NCBI RefSeq assembly: GCF_030812775.1
Contig: NZ_JAUSTI010000005.1
Location: 62,001 to 126,000, forward strand
Length of the DNA: 64,000 bases
Direction: 5' to 3'
DNA from: Paenibacillus tundrae
GTDB taxonomy: Bacteria > Bacillota > Bacilli > Paenibacillales > Paenibacillaceae
Shown: positions 7,814 through 16,437 of the stretch, piece by piece
Numbering within the stretch: position 1 is the first letter of the stretch
How the letters are laid out: every line of letters starts with the position of its first letter
Made by a program: the position numbers and the translations under genes
Notes under the pieces: generated by a model
What the model saw: only the letters and a program-made list of their open reading frames with translations
The model's database searches: none
Told to the model about the DNA's origin: nothing

Positions 7814-8674
7814 TTGACGAATGGAAAAAAGAAGACGGACAATGCACCGGTGGTCTTAATAACCGGCACATCTAGTGGATTTGGGATGCTGACAGCGATT
7901 AGTTTGGCGAAACGAGGTTATCTGGTTGTAGCAACGATGCGTGATCTCAGTCGTAAGGAAGCGCTGGTGAGGCTAGCCGCAGAAGCGGGAATCTCGGATC
8001 AGATACGATACATACGCTTGGACGTCACTGATCCCCATTCCGTTACGGAGGCGATGGATGAGATCCTGCGGCATTATCACCGTATTGATATGTTGGTGAA
8101 TAATGCAGGCTTTGCGGTCGGAGGATTTATTGAGGAAGTACCCATGGCGGATTGGCGTAGGCAAATGGAGACCAATCTGTTTGGACTAATTGAGGTAACA
8201 CGTGCTGTTCTGCCAGTGATGCGTAAGCAACGAAGTGGATTCATTATTAATCTTTCTAGTGTTAGTGGACTATCGGGCTTTCCGGGATATGCACCTTATG
8301 CTACCTCTAAGTTTGCGGTGGAAGGTTTCACAGAAAGCTTACGCCATGAGATGGCTCCATTTGGTATAAAGGCTGTATTGATAGAGCCCGGTGCGTATCG
8401 TACCCCTATATGGAACAAGGGCTTAGGTGAGATTCGTGAACGGGAGCAGTCGCCTTACAATAAGCAGCTGGATGCAGTGCTCCGGTATTCACGTCGTACA
8501 GGCGAAACCGCGCCTGATCCGCAAGAAGTGGCCGACCTAATTGTTCGGATCGGACAGATGCGCTACCCACGACTTCGTTATGCGCTCGGCAAAGGCTCTC
8601 GTTTACTGATTATCGGTAAGGCTCTCTTGCCTTGGAAGTGGTTCGAGTGGATTATTGCCCGTGGATTGAAATGA
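7814..8674 (+). CDS. SDR family oxidoreductase
   Basis: A classical short-chain dehydrogenase/reductase of about 286 aa. The cofactor motif is VLITGTSSGFGMLTA, followed by MLVNNAGFAVGG, the catalytic serine in INLSSVSGLSGF, and YAPYATSKFAVEGF carrying the catalytic Tyr and Lys. An Arg in the VATMRDLSRKE segment after beta-2 suggests NADP preference. TTG 7814 lies 7 nt after GAAGAAGGTG. The longer ATG at 7754 has no ribosome site and would put some 20 residues in front of the fold. The substrate is not predictable. Confidence 0.88.
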   Translation: MTNGKKKTDNAPVVLITGTSSGFGMLTAISLAKRGYLVVATMRDLSRKEALVRLAAEAGISDQIRYIRLDVTDPHSVTEAMDEILRHYHRIDMLVNNAGFAVGGFIEEVPMADWRRQMETNLFGLIEVTRAVLPVMRKQRSGFIINLSSVSGLSGFPGYAPYATSKFAVEGFTESLRHEMAPFGIKAVLIEPGAYRTPIWNKGLGEIREREQSPYNKQLDAVLRYSRRTGETAPDPQEVADLIVRIGQMRYPRLRYALGKGSRLLIIGKALLPWKWFEWIIARGLK

Positions 8675-8736
8675 AAGTAAAGGATGGACAGCTAGCTGAG
8701 CAAATGTGAAGTAGATTTTCAGGGGAGGTGCTTGAG

Positions 8737-8904
8737 CTGTTTGAATTCATTGTAATCGTTCTATTGCTGATGATTGTTACTCTTCTTCTACGAATCAATA
8801 GTAAATTGCCTAAACGAGATCCAGTGAAAGAAGCGATGGAGCGTGACGCTGCTTGCAAGCAGAAGTTAACCCATCTCCAGTCCACTATAGAGCAGGAAGA
8901 GTAG
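8737..8904 (+). CDS. Small single-pass membrane protein, 55 aa
   Basis: This open frame has no ATG start. A strong AGGGGAGG at 8721-8728 is followed 8 nt later by an in-frame CTG (8737); GTG 8728 overlaps the ribosome site. The product begins FEFIVIVLLLMIVTLLLRI, one membrane helix, then a basic stretch (KLPKRDPVK) and a Lys/Glu/Gln-rich cytoplasmic tail that could form a short coiled coil, ending QSTIEQEE. The layout matches the 43-aa protein at 16306. The region is otherwise empty, and base composition is coding-like. Function unknown. Start codon uncertain. Confidence 0.5.
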   Translation: MFEFIVIVLLLMIVTLLLRINSKLPKRDPVKEAMERDAACKQKLTHLQSTIEQEE

Positions 8905-9001
8905 TCTATCCATGAATCTCTATAGTATTAACTGTTGTGCGATATATGTCATGCGAGGTTATTAATATATGAGCCTATGAAACTGCAAGGAGTGAAAAGG
9001 T

Positions 9002-9541
9002 ATGCGCAATGATTCCCTCAACGAGTCTATTTCGATTCGTAATATTGTACGTGATGATGCAGAGCACTACTGGCCTTTTCGGTTAGAAGCGCTCAAAAAT
9101 CATCCTGAAGCGTTCGGTGCTTCGTTTGAAATTTCAGTACAGCTCCCCATGATTGAGGTGCAAGACCGCATACATAATGAGCCGGATGATTACATTCTTG
9201 GAGCATACGCACAGGATGGTTCTCTTGCAGGGATGATGGGGTTTAAGCGAGAATATGGGCTGAAGTTAAGGCACAAAGGCATGATCTGGGGAGTCTATGT
9301 GTCTCCTGTCTATCGTGGGTGTGGAGTGGCTTCTCGTCTACTTCAGGAAGTGCTGGATCGAGGAAGACAGCTAGAGGGATTGAAACAAATTAATCTATGC
9401 GTTGTTACAACGAACGAATCAGCAAAGCGTTTATATGAGCAAGCGGGCTTTGAGACATACGGAATCGAAAAAAATGCTTTGGAAGTGTACGGTCAGGGAT
9501 ATGATGAAGCTCATATGACTTACTTTTATCCGAATCAATAG
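9002..9541 (+). CDS. GNAT family N-acetyltransferase
   Basis: A 179-aa protein with a complete GNAT fold. The acetyl-CoA pyrophosphate loop is VYVSPVYRGCGVASRLLQEVL (Q/RxxGxG/A-type). The downstream strand-helix pair LCVVTTNESAKRLYEQAGFETYG is typical of small-molecule or amino-acid N-acetyltransferases. AAGGAGTG lies 7 nt before ATG 9002. It is the first of four GNAT genes between 9 and 16 kb. They are too different to be recent duplicates. Substrate unknown. Confidence 0.88.
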   Translation: MRNDSLNESISIRNIVRDDAEHYWPFRLEALKNHPEAFGASFEISVQLPMIEVQDRIHNEPDDYILGAYAQDGSLAGMMGFKREYGLKLRHKGMIWGVYVSPVYRGCGVASRLLQEVLDRGRQLEGLKQINLCVVTTNESAKRLYEQAGFETYGIEKNALEVYGQGYDEAHMTYFYPNQ

Positions 9542-9720
9542 CAGGTAGTCGAGTTGGTTGCTACAGAATGCTCATTCGTAATTACGCAATCTCAATTCGT
9601 ATCTCGTATGAATATACCGTATAATGGAAAATGATTGGGAGAATAGATGGATATGCAGGTATGCTCGATCTGGGTCTTATACATGTCTTATGTGAACAGA
9701 ACAGAGGTGTGTCATCAGCA

Positions 9721-10194
9721 ATGATCCGAACTTTTGAACAAAAGGACTTACAATATGTCATTGAAGCTCATATCCGTATCTATCGAAATGAGTATAATTA
9801 TGATCATAGCTTTGCTATTTTCATAGAGGAATCTGTTCAAGAGTTCAGTCGTACTTGTCGTCCCGAGAAGGAAATGATCTGGATTGTTGATCTGGACGGA
9901 GTTGCCTCAGGTTGCATTGGGCTCGTTGAATTGAATGAACACACCGCTCAATTGCGTTGGTTTCTCATTGAACCTGAAGCTCGCAACGAAGGCTGGGGTC
10001 GTCAGCTTGTTGAGCGTGCTATCCAGTTTGCTAGAGAACAAGACTATGCCTTGATCCTATTATGGACTAATCAAGATTTAACAGGAGCACGCAGACTATA
10101 TCAATCCTTTGGTTTTCATGTGGCGGAAACGAAGCGGCAGTTCTTATCGGGGCAGGAGCTTACGGAGGAGAAGTGGGTGCTTCCCCTGACCTAG
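9721..10194 (+). CDS. GNAT family N-acetyltransferase
   Basis: About 157 aa when started at ATG 9721 (MIRTFEQKD), where the GNAT beta-1 strand begins. An upstream ATG at 9631 would add 30 residues unrelated to the fold, and it lacks a clear ribosome site. AGAGGTG lies 12 nt before 9721, somewhat far. The acetyl-CoA motif reads FLIEPEARNEGWGRQLVERAI, and LLWTNQDLTGARRLYQSFGFHVAE is the C-terminal motif B. This resembles the acetyltransferase half of MarR-GNAT fusions, but no MarR domain is present. Confidence 0.82.
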   Translation: MIRTFEQKDLQYVIEAHIRIYRNEYNYDHSFAIFIEESVQEFSRTCRPEKEMIWIVDLDGVASGCIGLVELNEHTAQLRWFLIEPEARNEGWGRQLVERAIQFAREQDYALILLWTNQDLTGARRLYQSFGFHVAETKRQFLSGQELTEEKWVLPLT

Positions 10195-10414
10195 GTTGTT
10201 AGGGTGAGGACAATGCTCTGAAGGAATGAAGCGCAGCATAGGCAAGTAATGAGTAGCATAGGAAGAACATATGGCGGAGCATTGGAACAGTGGCAAAGAC
10301 TAGCTCATGCAGTATAAAATGAAGGAAGAATCAACATACCTCACCTCCAGTCATCATGAGCAGGCATACCGGGTTCCATGGAACCTGAAAGAATACGTTA
10401 TAGAGGTGAAACCT

Positions 10415-11197
10415 TTGAACAAGAAAATTGCATTTTTTGACTCAGGCATTGGTGGTTTAACCGTGTTACATCGAGCATTGCAGCAATTTCCTGAAGAACA
10501 GTTTATATATTACGCAGATACATTACATGTTCCCTACGGACCCAAAACAGCGGATGAGGTAAGAGGACATATTTTTGACGCTGTAGAAGCGATCCTGCGC
10601 GAAAATGTAAAAGCCATCGTCATTGCTTGCAATACAGCAACCAGTCTGTCAGTGAAGGAGTTGCGTTCCCGAATCGACATTCCAGTCATCGGCATGGAGC
10701 CGGCGGTAAAGCCAGCAGTGGAGATGAATCGTGAGAGTGGAAAAAGAGTGCTTGTTTTTGCCACGGCATTGACCCTGAGCCAAGCTAAATATAATGAGTT
10801 GGTATCTCGCGTAGATGACCATAACACGGTGGATTCCATCCCACTTCCTGAACTTGTGGAGTGGTGCGAGCAATTGGATTTTGATGAGGATAAGATCACC
10901 GATTATTTCCGGATGAAAATGGCGGATCTAGATCTGAACAAGTATGGAACCGTGGTGCTTGGTTGCACGCATTATCCATATTACACTGCCATGCTTCGCA
11001 AGGTTCTCCCAGCACATGTGCGAATCATTGATGGAAGTACGGGTACTGTTAATCATCTGCAACAACTCCTTGGATTGTCAGAGCAACATGGGATGTGGAC
11101 AGAGGATCAGATTACTTTTCTCAGTTCCTCTGGGAAATCGGAAGATCAGGACAATATGAAACACGCCTTACAATACCTTCAAATGAGCAACTTGTGA
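10415..11197 (+). CDS. racE: Glutamate racemase
   Basis: Interconverts L- and D-glutamate for peptidoglycan synthesis in the cytoplasm. Both catalytic cysteines are visible: VIACNTATS (about residue 70) and VLGCTHYP (about 180), along with the N-terminal IAFFDSGIGGLTV. I start at TTG 10415, 6 nt after AGAGGTG, giving 260 aa, the usual family length. The longer ATG at 10307 would add 36 residues without family similarity and sits next to a possible promoter (TGGCAA, 16 bp, TATAAA, about 10291-10318). The next gene follows after 24 bp. Confidence 0.93.
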   Translation: MNKKIAFFDSGIGGLTVLHRALQQFPEEQFIYYADTLHVPYGPKTADEVRGHIFDAVEAILRENVKAIVIACNTATSLSVKELRSRIDIPVIGMEPAVKPAVEMNRESGKRVLVFATALTLSQAKYNELVSRVDDHNTVDSIPLPELVEWCEQLDFDEDKITDYFRMKMADLDLNKYGTVVLGCTHYPYYTAMLRKVLPAHVRIIDGSTGTVNHLQQLLGLSEQHGMWTEDQITFLSSSGKSEDQDNMKHALQYLQMSNL

Positions 11198-11221
11198 TCT
11201 CGTATAACAGGAGGATCAGAT

Positions 11222-11770
11222 ATGAAGTCCATTTATCTCATTCGACATGCCCAAGCGACGGGGCAGGAACCCGAGTCTGAACTTACAGTAGAAGGATTGC
11301 AACAAGCTGAGAAGCTTGCAAGGGTGCTTGCACAACACTCAATAACCTATATTGTTTCAAGTCCTTGGAAACGGGCGCTGCAGACGGTGGTGCCGCTTAG
11401 CGTAGCCTTATCCCAGCAGGTACATACGGATGAACGTCTTCAGGAAAGGGTGTTAAGCACCCTGCATCTGGAACACTGGATGGATTCGCTAAGACGCACA
11501 TACACGGATGAAGACTGGACGGAAGAAGGGGGAGAGTCTTCTCGCACGGCAACGGCACGTGGCATGAGTGTGTTGGAAGAGTTATGGAACCGATCTGAAT
11601 CAAGCGCTGCAGTGGTGACCCACGGGAATTTGTTATCCTTGATCATCCGCCAGTACGATGCATCCTTCGGATTCGAAGCGTGGAGATCCCTCACGAATCC
11701 AGATGTATATGTGCTAGAGCGCACAGCGGATGGGTTAACTCCTTCGATTCGTCGATTCTGGACGGATTGA
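11222..11770 (+). CDS. Histidine phosphatase family protein
   Basis: A 182-aa member of the phosphoglycerate-mutase-like phosphatases. The N-terminal YLIRHAQAT carries the phospho-accepting histidine in RHx form. VSSPWKRALQTV supplies the second phosphate-binding Arg, and VVTHGNLLSLI the C-terminal catalytic His. Family enzymes range from sugar phosphatases to alpha-ribazole phosphatase, and the sequence does not decide which. ATG 11222 follows CAGGAGG. It is probably co-transcribed with racE. A bidirectional-looking terminator follows. Confidence 0.87.
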   Translation: MKSIYLIRHAQATGQEPESELTVEGLQQAEKLARVLAQHSITYIVSSPWKRALQTVVPLSVALSQQVHTDERLQERVLSTLHLEHWMDSLRRTYTDEDWTEEGGESSRTATARGMSVLEELWNRSESSAAVVTHGNLLSLIIRQYDASFGFEAWRSLTNPDVYVLERTADGLTPSIRRFWTD

Positions 11771-11775
11771 ACAGC

Positions 11776-11820
11776 AAAAAAAGAGTGCTTTAGCTAACCT
11801 CTAGAACACTCTTTTTCTTG
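11776..11820. terminator. Bidirectional intrinsic terminator
   Basis: AAAAAGAGTG and CACTCTTTTT form a stem with A and T tracts on opposite sides, between the convergent phosphatase and DUF423 genes. It can serve both strands. Confidence 0.75.
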
Positions 11821-11843
11821 TATTGAATTTTTTATCGTGAGAA

Positions 11844-12206
11844 TTACAGAGCTGCGATCAGTAATGTTACCCATCCAGCGAGAAATGCAACCCCGCCTAA
11901 TGGGGTGATGGCACCAAGCTTACGTACACCTGTAATACTAAGTACATAAAGGCTGCCTGAGAACAGGATAATGCCAGCGAATAAAAGCCATCCTGCGAGT
12001 AATACTAGCGAAGTTTGCTCTAAGCGATCCGCCAACAGTCCCATGATAATGAGTCCAAGTCCATGAATGAGGTGATATTGTACACCCGTCTCATAAATTT
12101 TGATCATATCAGCGGACAATTTGCGTTTCAGTGCATGTGCTCCAAATGCACCCAAAGCTACGGCCAGAAACATCATAATGCTGCCTAATATGATTAACGT
12201 TTGCAT
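11844..12206 (-). CDS. DUF423 family small membrane protein (YwdK-like)
   Basis: A 120-aa protein with four predicted membrane helices. The N-terminus LGSIMMFLAVALGAFGAHALK and the segment YETGVQYHLIHGLGLI are hallmarks of DUF423 (YwdK/YgdD). The family is widespread, conserved and without known function. On the - strand AAGGAGATATCCCT precedes ATG 12206. It lies 57 bp downstream of coaA on the same strand, with only a weak hairpin between them, so co-transcription is possible. Confidence 0.87.
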   Translation of the reverse strand: MQTLIILGSIMMFLAVALGAFGAHALKRKLSADMIKIYETGVQYHLIHGLGLIIMGLLADRLEQTSLVLLAGWLLFAGIILFSGSLYVLSITGVRKLGAITPLGGVAFLAGWVTLLIAAL

Positions 12207-12263
12207 AGGGATATCTCCTTCAAATAGTAGTATTCGGAAATGTGGAGTCTCCGAACCCGTCCA

Positions 12264-13193
12264 CTACAGTTTGCGCAATTGAATACGTTGGATGGAGTGA
12301 TCGGCTTCCTTTTTCAGAATAAGTCTAGCTCTTCCCTTCGTTGGCAAAATGTTCTCGTGCAGATTTTTGGCATTAATATCTTGCCAAATCTGACTAGCCG
12401 TTTGCACAGCTTCTTCCTCGCCAATATTGGCAAAGCGGCTGTGGAAGAAGGATTCTGTATTCTGAAAAGCGGTGTTACGTAGAAGCTTGAATCGCTCAAT
12501 GTACCAGTGGCGTATATGTTGTTCTTCTGCATCAATGTAGATGGAGAAATCAAAAAAGTCGCTCACGAGTAACGGTGTTTCTTTCTTAATTTGAAGTACG
12601 TTAATGCCTTCAATGATCAAGATGTCAGGCTGGCTGATCGTTTTTTCCTCGCCTGGAATCACATCATAGGCAAGATGGGAATAGACTGGAGCTTTGACTT
12701 CGGGCTTACCGGATTTCACATCACCCATGAATTGAATGAGTGACTTGATATCGTAGCTCTCAGGGAAACCCTTTCGATTCATTATGCCCTTTTCTTCCAG
12801 TACGGCGTTGGGATATAAGAATCCATCTGTCGTAACGAGATCGACTTTGGGATTGTTTTTGCCTCTGGCTAGCAGAGCTTGTAGCAGGCGAGCAGCAGTA
12901 CTTTTGCCTACGGCAACACTGCCTCCAATCCCGATAATGTAGGGCACAGGGCCAGCTTCTTTTTTTAAGTAGGAAGCGGTTAATCGATTTAATTCTCTTG
13001 AGACACTTGCATATAAGTCAATAAAGTGGGTAAGAGGTAAATAAATATCTTTTACTTCCTGTATAGATACCTCTTCATTTAATCCCTTGAGTTGTTCTAA
13101 TTCCATTTCCGTCAGCGGAATTGTGGTCTGATGCTCTTGCAGTTCAGCCCATTCCTTGCGGTTGAACTCGATGTAAGGAGAATATAAATTCAT
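12264..13193 (-). CDS. coaA: Type I pantothenate kinase
   Basis: Phosphorylates pantothenate, the first committed step of coenzyme A synthesis. At 309 aa it matches the usual length. The P-loop is [17 protein letters not shown] (about residues 90-105), and [12 protein letters not shown] and [13 protein letters not shown] are CoaA-specific segments. [12 protein letters not shown] lies downstream. The feedback and pantothenate-binding regions look complete. The start ATG 13193 has only a weak upstream GCGGGAT. Transcription probably begins in the short gap shared with the divergent DUF3891 gene. Confidence 0.93.
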   Translation of the reverse strand: MNLYSPYIEFNRKEWAELQEHQTTIPLTEMELEQLKGLNEEVSIQEVKDIYLPLTHFIDLYASVSRELNRLTASYLKKEAGPVPYIIGIGGSVAVGKSTAARLLQALLARGKNNPKVDLVTTDGFLYPNAVLEEKGIMNRKGFPESYDIKSLIQFMGDVKSGKPEVKAPVYSHLAYDVIPGEEKTISQPDILIIEGINVLQIKKETPLLVSDFFDFSIYIDAEEQHIRHWYIERFKLLRNTAFQNTESFFHSRFANIGEEEAVQTASQIWQDINAKNLHENILPTKGRARLILKKEADHSIQRIQLRKL

Positions 13194-13327
13194 GAGATCC
13201 CGCTTTCTATATGTAATGTAATCTGTGACACAATCTTTAGTGTACCAAATTTCAGGAAACTGACAACACCTTTACATTTAAAATAGAGTGTTGAGTCGAA
13301 TTATACCATGCGGAAGGGTGACAGCAA

Positions 13328-14125
13328 ATGATCGTCTATGAGAGAGAGCATGATTTTGTATTGACCGCACAACAAGAACATGGGCAAGTGGCTGGAGAGA
13401 TGGCTTCTTATTGGAAACAAGAATTGCTCGCTGATGCCAGTCACTTTGAAGAGCTTGTTCTTGCGGCAAGAGAGCATGATCGTGGATGGATTGAACTGGA
13501 TGCTGCTCCGTTCTGGAATGATTATAGTCAGTCACCGTACTCGTTCCGTGACTTTCCGCTACGTCCGCGCTTTGTATTTTACCAGAAGGGAATCGCTGAA
13601 GTCTGTGCAAAAAGCATGTATGCGGGATTGCTATGCAGCATGATGTATACGGAGTTGTTCCAGAATACGCTGGGTGCTAATGCCCATGATGATGAAGATA
13701 TCAGGGAATATCTGAATACCGAGCGCAAGCAACAATCGGAATGGATTGCACAGCTCGGAGGTGGAGAAGAGTTACAACGTAGATTACAAAGTGATGTGGA
13801 CATTATGCTTTTTTGTGATCAATTGAGTCTATTTCTCTGTATGGAGGAACCAGGCACACCTGCAGCACGTTATGAGTTTTTTGCTGAAGGGTTAGGCTGT
13901 ACATTCGATGCTTGTGGGAGACAACCGATTCGGGCGGAGTGGATCTCCAAAGAGAAGGTAGGCTTATCTTATGTACCCTTTACAGAAGAGTTTACGGTAG
14001 TTATGCCTTATAAATCTGTGCCAAAAGCCAGCATTCGCAAATTCGGTCTATTACAGGCCTATCGTCGTGCGGAGTGGAAAGAACGTAAAGTTTTAATTAC
14101 TGCATTGAATCAAGATAGTCATTAA
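13328..14125 (+). CDS. DUF3891 family protein
   Basis: A 265-aa soluble protein. MIVYEREHDFVLTAQQEHGQVAGEMA, AAREHDRGWIELD and YAGLLCSMMYTE match DUF3891. The repeated His and Asp residues (QQEHG, REHDRGW) resemble an HD-type metal site, so a metallohydrolase fold is possible but unproven. GGAAGGGTG precedes ATG 13328. It is divergent from coaA with a 134-bp gap and is followed by its own terminator. Confidence 0.8.
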   Translation: MIVYEREHDFVLTAQQEHGQVAGEMASYWKQELLADASHFEELVLAAREHDRGWIELDAAPFWNDYSQSPYSFRDFPLRPRFVFYQKGIAEVCAKSMYAGLLCSMMYTELFQNTLGANAHDDEDIREYLNTERKQQSEWIAQLGGGEELQRRLQSDVDIMLFCDQLSLFLCMEEPGTPAARYEFFAEGLGCTFDACGRQPIRAEWISKEKVGLSYVPFTEEFTVVMPYKSVPKASIRKFGLLQAYRRAEWKERKVLITALNQDSH

Positions 14126-14154
14126 TCATGAACGACGAATAGGTTTAACTAAAC

Positions 14155-14185
14155 AGACTCCGAGACTCTTCGGGGTCTTTCTTGT
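14155..14185 (+). terminator. Intrinsic terminator
   Basis: AGACTCCGA (14155-14163) pairs with TCGGGGTCT (14170-14178) over a GACTCT loop, followed by TTCTTG. Confidence 0.65.
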
Positions 14186-14311
14186 GCATGGCTTTTTCTA
14201 ATCATTATGCATTGATTAGATATTGCTAGAAATTAAGATCAGTCGAAGCAGGAGAAACCAGTGGATTACCAGAACTGTTAATGTACAACGTAGGATTACA
14301 GGAGGACATGT

Positions 14312-14806
14312 ATGAGTACACGAATTGAGATTCTAACCATGTGCATGGTGTGGGATAAGTTACATAGCAAGGTGTTACTGATAAATCGTCCGAATCGTAA
14401 AGGATTTCCGGGATATATCGCACCTGGAGGCAAGGTAGACTATCCAGAGAGTATTGTAGATGGAGCCATGCGAGAGGTAGAGGAGGAAACTGGGCTTAAG
14501 GTTACTGAAATCACGTATAAAGGACTGGATGAGTTCTGTGATCCGGAGCAGGGATTACGTTATATGGTGTTTAACTATCTGGCAACAGCATTTGAGGGAG
14601 AACTATTACAGAATCCGCCCGAAGGTGAATTGATATGGATTCCGTTAGAACAGGCACTTGATCTGCCGATGCAGGACTGGTTCGCAGAACGGTTTCCGCG
14701 ATTTTTCCATGAGGGTACATTCGAACGAAGTGTGATCTGGGATAAATCCACAGGGCAGACGTTGAAGGAAACATTTAAAGTCTATTCCGATAAAGTTCTT
14801 CAATAG
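14312..14806 (+). CDS. Nudix hydrolase, 8-oxo-dGTP diphosphatase-like
   Basis: A 164-aa Nudix protein. The Nudix box is intact from GGKVDYPES to REVEEETGL (about residues 35-58), with the metal-binding REVEEE. The N-terminus TMCMVWDKLHSKVLLINRP resembles 8-oxo-dGTP-type MutT relatives that clean oxidised nucleotides, but the subfamily is not certain. ACAGGAGG precedes ATG 14312. It stands alone between a terminator and the GNAT gene 84 bp downstream. Confidence 0.85.
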   Translation: MSTRIEILTMCMVWDKLHSKVLLINRPNRKGFPGYIAPGGKVDYPESIVDGAMREVEEETGLKVTEITYKGLDEFCDPEQGLRYMVFNYLATAFEGELLQNPPEGELIWIPLEQALDLPMQDWFAERFPRFFHEGTFERSVIWDKSTGQTLKETFKVYSDKVLQ

Positions 14807-14890
14807 CTGAGATCATCCATATCTATATAGTAATATCCATATATTATGATACAATGAAATTTACTTTGTTTTGAGATGAGGGTTGGTTGT

Positions 14891-15316
14891 ATGAATGTAA
14901 CGTTTCGATCCTCCATAGAGGAAATCGATGTGGAGCAGCTATCAGGACATTTTTTCGACGGTTGGCCGAATCCGCCATCTCCCACTACTTTTATGAGGTT
15001 ATTGGAACAGTCCTATGCTGTAGAACTAGCTATTGATGAAGAGACTAACCAAGTGGTTGGCTTCATCCAAGCCATTTCAGATGGCGTACTTAGTGCATAT
15101 ATCCCGTTATTAGAAGTAGTGCCTTCGCATCAAGGAAAAGGGATTGGGGCTACTCTGTTAGAAAGAATGATTCATCGACTTCAGCACCTCTACATGATTG
15201 ATCTGTTATGCGATGGAGAAATGCAGAATTTCTATGAAAAGCAAGGAATGATGAAAGCGTCAGGAATGCTGATTCGTAATTATTCCAATCAATCAGGTGC
15301 AACAGCTAGTTCATAG
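14891..15316 (+). CDS. GNAT family N-acetyltransferase
   Basis: A 141-aa GNAT protein with the acetyl-CoA loop VVPSHQGKGIGATLLERMI and the C-terminal segment DLLCDGEMQNFYEKQGMMKASG. I chose ATG 14891 (MNVTFRSS) over 14876 because GAGGG lies 9 nt upstream and the fold starts here. TTTGACTTTTTATGAGG-like context is absent, and no distinct promoter was recognised. Substrate unknown; the FDGWPNPPSP segment near residue 25 is shared by a subgroup of Firmicute GNATs. Confidence 0.83.
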   Translation: MNVTFRSSIEEIDVEQLSGHFFDGWPNPPSPTTFMRLLEQSYAVELAIDEETNQVVGFIQAISDGVLSAYIPLLEVVPSHQGKGIGATLLERMIHRLQHLYMIDLLCDGEMQNFYEKQGMMKASGMLIRNYSNQSGATASS

Positions 15317-15442
15317 TTTGAGTAAAAAGGGTTATTTGGAGCGTGGCTACTATGGTGACATTATATGAAGATTTAGCCGATACATAGGCTTCTGCAAACG
15401 GACGTAAATGAATACTGTTTACAAAAAAAAGGTGGGATTATC

Positions 15443-15928
15443 ATGAAATTGTCGTTCCGAATTTTGGATTGGGAAGAAGAAAAGCCTTATGAGCTTCTAT
15501 TGATGGCTGATCCTTCGAAAGCGATGGTTGACGAATACTTGAGCCGGGGTGTTTGTTTTATCGCTGAGTATGAAGGAGAGATGGTCGGAGAGTTCGTCTT
15601 GCTGAAGACCCGGCCGGAAACGGTGGAGATTGTTAACATTGCGGTACAGGAAGAGTTGCAAGGACAAGGTGTAGGCAGACATATGATCAAAGAAGCGATT
15701 GAAGCTGCACGTAGATTGGGATGTAAGACGGTGGAGATTGGCACAGGGAATTCAAGTTTTCACCAATTGAAGCTATATCAGCGTTGTGGATTCCGTATTG
15801 TTGGAGTGGATCGGGATTTCTTTGTAAGACACTACGAGGAAGAGATTATTGAGGGTGGCATTCGTTGTGTGGATATGATTCGTCTGTCATTGGATCTGGA
15901 CACCGTTCCGAGGCAGGATGAGAAGTGA
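15443..15928 (+). CDS. GNAT family N-acetyltransferase
   Basis: A 161-aa GNAT protein. The motif IVNIAVQEELQGQGVGRHMI contains the QxxGxG acetyl-CoA loop, and EIGTGNSSFHQLKLYQRCGFRIVGVDRDFF is motif B. Proteins with this C-terminal half are often annotated as general acetyltransferases of peptides or aminoglycoside-like amines; the substrate here is unknown. AAGGTGGG precedes ATG 15443. The stop overlaps the start of the cupin gene (GTGA at 15925), indicating a coupled operon that continues to the Nudix gene at 16437. Confidence 0.87.
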   Translation: MKLSFRILDWEEEKPYELLLMADPSKAMVDEYLSRGVCFIAEYEGEMVGEFVLLKTRPETVEIVNIAVQEELQGQGVGRHMIKEAIEAARRLGCKTVEIGTGNSSFHQLKLYQRCGFRIVGVDRDFFVRHYEEEIIEGGIRCVDMIRLSLDLDTVPRQDEK

Positions 15929-16290
15929 ACATGTATCGAATGGACTGGGCAGATGGTCGATTAATTACGGCTTTTGACAGTAAGGCAGCTATGATTGCAC
16001 CTATTCTTCGCAATACTGCGGGGTGCCATGTGGCATTTTTGAAGCTGAATGCTGGTGGAAATGTTGGGCTTCATCCGGCCGTAGGTGAGCAATTGTTCTT
16101 CGTGCTGGAAGGGGAAGGCTGGGTAGAAGGTGGCGATGGAAAACGAGTGATGATTACGTCAGGAGAAGCTGCCTTCTGGTCTAATGGTGAGAATCATCAA
16201 ACTGGCTCAGACCATGGTCTGACCGCTTTAGTGATTGAAGGAGAAGATTTGGTTGTGCGTATGTCTTTGACCACAGATGAAGCCGAATAA
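15925..16290 (+). CDS. Cupin domain protein
   Basis: A 121-aa single-domain cupin. The two motifs are visible: GGNVGLHPAVGEQLFFVLEGEGW, with most of motif 1, and the WSNGENHQTGSDHGLTALVIEG segment for motif 2. Metal-ligand His residues are present (LHP, NHQ, DHG), although the spacing is not perfectly canonical. Small cupins bind metabolites or act as dioxygenases; this one is undecided. GTG 15925 overlaps the preceding stop. ATG 15931 is a plausible alternative start. Confidence 0.8.
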   Translation: MNMYRMDWADGRLITAFDSKAAMIAPILRNTAGCHVAFLKLNAGGNVGLHPAVGEQLFFVLEGEGWVEGGDGKRVMITSGEAAFWSNGENHQTGSDHGLTALVIEGEDLVVRMSLTTDEAE

Positions 16291-16305
16291 AAGGGAGTGA
16301 TTCAT

Positions 16306-16437
16306 TTGGAATATATGTGGGTTGCTGTGATCATCGCTGGTTTGGTGGTTACGCCATCACTTTATCAGATGAACAAACGAATACGAAGGTTGGAAGAACA
16401 GGTTAGACAGATGTCCGACGATAGGAGGATTCTATAA
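16306..16437 (+). CDS. Small single-pass membrane protein, 43 aa
   Basis: TTG 16306 lies 7 nt after AAGGGAGTG. The product has an N-terminal membrane helix (MWVAVIIAGLVVTPSLY) and a charged heptad-like tail (MNKRIRRLEEQVRQMSDD) that should form a short coiled coil. Its TAA shares one base with the ATG of the Nudix gene (TAATG), and it sits 15 bp after the cupin gene. The tight packing argues that it is translated. This one-helix-plus-coil design recurs at 8737. Function unknown. Confidence 0.65.
   Translation: MEYMWVAVIIAGLVVTPSLYQMNKRIRRLEEQVRQMSDDRRIL

Noticed and set aside
10372..10385. 14-bp palindrome GGTTCCATGGAACC as terminator or operator for racE
   Set aside because: There is no loop for a hairpin and no T tract. 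It probably occurs by chance in the leader.
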